The notes under the pieces are model-generated. The model worked only from the letters and a program-made list of their open reading frames with translations, was not told the origin of the DNA and made no database searches. A stretch of 7,107 nucleotides of DNA from JAPLKX01 sp035530195. Its GTDB lineage: Bacteria; Hydrogenedentota; Hydrogenedentia; Hydrogenedentales; SLHB01. Both the position numbers and the translations under genes were made by a program. Where the stretch lies: assembly GCA_035530195.1 (NCBI GenBank), contig DATKVG010000023.1, positions 1 to 7,107 on the forward strand, read 5' to 3'. This document shows, piece by piece, positions 6,501 to 7,107 of this stretch (positions are counted from its first letter, which is position 1; each line of letters starts with the position of its first letter).

Positions 6501-7107
6501 CGGTTGCGCAGAAGGAAGAAGGCGCTCCCCGCACTCAAGGCGACGAGGCCCATCATCGAAAACGGGCCGGGGCTGTCCAGCGTGAGGGTCGAAATCAGGA
6601 TCGTGAGATGGCCGAGAGCCGTTACCAGGACGGCGACGACCTTGGACTGCCGAATCTGCGCGGCGATGGCCCACGCTACCACGATTACGGTCAGCAGAAT
6701 CAGCGTGGGCGCCGGCGACGCAAATACCCGAGCGAATCCAACATAGTGGGTGGCGAACGTGACGAAGTACATCACGGCGAATCCGCCGCCGTACAGCACC
6801 CGCGCGAGCCCGACGTACTTGGTCTCGGATCGCCACGCCAGTACAAGGAGTCCGACCGACACGGCATAGCCGATCCCCACACGTAAGTGAGGCATCCAGG
6901 CGGCGCCCCACCGCTCGATGGCCAGGGTCAGAAAGAACACAACCGCGATAGCGATGCACAGGATCGCCACCCGCGGCAGCATGTACGTCCCCAGTTGGAC
7001 TTCCCAGCCCACCTCGCGCGTCCGCGTCCGGATTTTCTCCACGCGCTCGCGGACATAGCCGCCAAGCGGGCCGGCGATCAACGCGCGCCACGGGTCCAGC
7101 GCCTCGG
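3581..7107 (-). CDS. DUF2339 family multi-spanning membrane protein, 5' end outside window
   Basis: A very large integral membrane protein of unknown function. At least 1166 residues are seen from a TTG at 7081, but the frame stays open to the window edge (EALDPWRA precedes it) and the TTG has no ribosome site, so the true start is probably upstream. Family evidence comes from both ends. Near the N-terminus WEVQLGTYMLPRVAIL leads into the first hydrophobic segment. At the C-terminus RYAGLVVILLSLGRLFLLDM is followed by LLRVAAFAVVGAGLL and a membrane segment ending YYKWMARV, which matches the typical DUF2339 ending. Hydrophobic helices run almost without pause, roughly 30 or more; a hydrophilic loop sits at about 428-480 and a charged tail covers the last 20 or so residues. 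Residues 684-1007 are three modules of 108 residues, two parts of which are almost identical (see repeats). Length is at the upper end for the family, partly because of this duplication. No catalytic motif is visible. Confidence 0.93.
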   Translation of the reverse strand, partial: EALDPWRALIAGPLGGYVRERVEKIRTRTREVGWEVQLGTYMLPRVAILCIAIAVVFFLTLAIERWGAAWMPHLRVGIGYAVSVGLLVLAWRSETKYVGLARVLYGGGFAVMYFVTFATHYVGFARVFASPAPTLILLTVIVVAWAIAAQIRQSKVVAVLVTALGHLTILISTLTLDSPGPFSMMGLVALSAGSAFFLLRNRWYYVASLGLVGSYANVLVALARGHGVDPYADFAGSMGVLAVFFLIFALAELFSPEELRRKTVPGWFRNAFVTLNTVCFLALGTVVMNSFDFTRGHQDLFRFCSSAVLLMIALGYLRLRAGDPLFNVYFLKSIALFTLALATRYGGNSLSLCLAIEMVAILVSARRSGLLVMRLMAFAVGGIAFVQTLGAVFQIAFGSPVAPGALHLTTMAYAAPGYVGYVIRAVLGVAAFLLASQLYQRTDWTLRSPRSAPFSPGLLSLCWQLDLVTERPDSFENTEKPYEGLFFPYLYSLAGTILFLAYAFPLVQGGHRFGVMAGFALALTVGAALLHSKPFGLTGIALFVLAALPIGCHELALREVINLPVAIAGLAAAAMVALASEERHIGRRVGLEFHQQIASPYILYGACALLMGLLLVAEIPGVNGAFALAAAAVLAAGLFLTLHATALAAVSGGFMLWASVVFVPEVFHYFHDAPAKFGAAIVALTLLSLLADRYFSHFEKRTAIAPYLCAGFVVNAMAVLLCHFEACIRPEWLMTATALACYGFLAYGAAFGSRAAFVLAFAGTFYASLRNAGIGFDATVVDTGLGIATVLLVILSLLGDRYLAYFKKHTEIAPYVGAALVVNAMAVLLCYFEVRIQPEWLMTATALVCYGFLAYGAAFGSPAALVLAFAGTFYASLRNVGIGFDATVVDTGLGVATVLLVILSLLGDRYLAYFKKRTEIAPYVGAALVVNAMAVLLCYFEVRIQPEWLMTATALVCYGFLAYGVTLRIPSAAAVSAAGILYASIRHTAEAFGAESLQPGFIIAFVLLAVFWILSERLYVRWAPRLEEFLAAVARNVKYDPRRPESAMAPIGLAAVLLLVLLERIPYLMDANLAFVTIGWFALAAALFILSLLFHQRFYRYAGLVVILLSLGRLFLLDMKEQDPLLRVAAFAVVGAGLLCISIGYYKWMARVHPAERNKADKATPENSQDTKSQ
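4061..4384 (-). repeat. Internal module 3 of DUF2339 gene (half conserved)
   Basis: It encodes residues 900-1007. Residues 900-956 (DNA 4214-4384) are nearly identical to module 2. From VTLRIPSAAA onward similarity drops abruptly to a distant but colinear match (for example FYASLRN against LYASIRH), then ends before SERLYVRW, which resembles the DRYLAYF start of another module. Confidence 0.8.
4385..4708 (-). repeat. Internal module 2 of DUF2339 gene (324 bp)
   Basis: It encodes residues 792-899, starting at DRYLAYFKKH and ending at LVILSLLG. Its C-terminal half matches module 1 and its N-terminal half (4538-4708) matches module 3 (about 8 differences in 171), so it is the hybrid middle copy. 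GACGGCCATG recurs at 4301, 4625 and 4949, exactly 324 bp apart. Confidence 0.9.
4709..5032 (-). repeat. Internal module 1 of DUF2339 gene (324 bp)
   Basis: It encodes residues 684-791, starting at DRYFSHFEKR. Its C-terminal half (4709-4861) is about 95% identical in DNA to that of module 2 (I count 8 differences in 153). Its N-terminal half is clearly more diverged, mainly upstream of about 4920. Confidence 0.88.

Noticed and set aside
7079..7081. TTG as the true start of the DUF2339 protein
   Set aside because: No ribosome site precedes it and the frame is open upstream to the window edge, so the gene more probably begins outside.
5421..7091. 556-codon minus-strand ORF overlapping the DUF2339 gene
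   Set aside because: Very rich in Arg, Gly and Pro with no hydrophobic pattern or motif; it is the alternate frame of a GC-rich membrane protein gene.

Overview
The window comes from a bacterium with a high-GC chromosome (coding parts are clearly GC-rich). All four recognisable genes lie on the minus strand, so transcription runs from high to low coordinates. The gene families (a large multi-spanning DUF2339 membrane protein, a secreted beta-propeller, a small FN3-domain protein and a class A PBP) and a short inverted-repeat element made of GACAGGATTTACATGAT-type words fit a large environmental genome, perhaps of the PVC/Hydrogenedentota type. The sequence does not fix the taxon.

Layout in order of transcription. 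(1) 7107-3581: a DUF2339-type integral membrane protein, open at its 5' end at the window edge. It carries a recent internal tandem duplication with a 324-bp (108-residue) unit. (2) 3512-2130: a secreted seven-repeat beta-propeller protein, 68 bp downstream of the DUF2339 gene and with its own strong Shine-Dalgarno. (3) 2129-1388: about 740 bp without a credible gene. It is A+C-skewed on the plus strand, AT-rich in the middle, and built largely on a degenerate 21-bp period from about 1551 to 1950. It ends in a 78-bp near-perfect inverted repeat at 1413-1490. (4) 1387-782: a 201-residue protein with an N-terminal helical part and a C-terminal fibronectin type III domain. (5) 702-1: the N-terminal 234 residues of a class A penicillin-binding protein (GT51 transglycosylase), cut by the window start.

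No shared pathway is evident. The DUF2339 protein and the PBP are membrane/envelope proteins and the propeller is exported, so three of four genes are envelope-related, but an operon is plausible only for DUF2339 and the propeller. No tRNA, rRNA, transposase or CRISPR array was seen. The most unusual item is the 21-bp-phased intergenic region. It contains several TATAAT hexamers pointing toward the FN3 gene, followed by the inverted repeat, which would fall in that gene's 5' leader.
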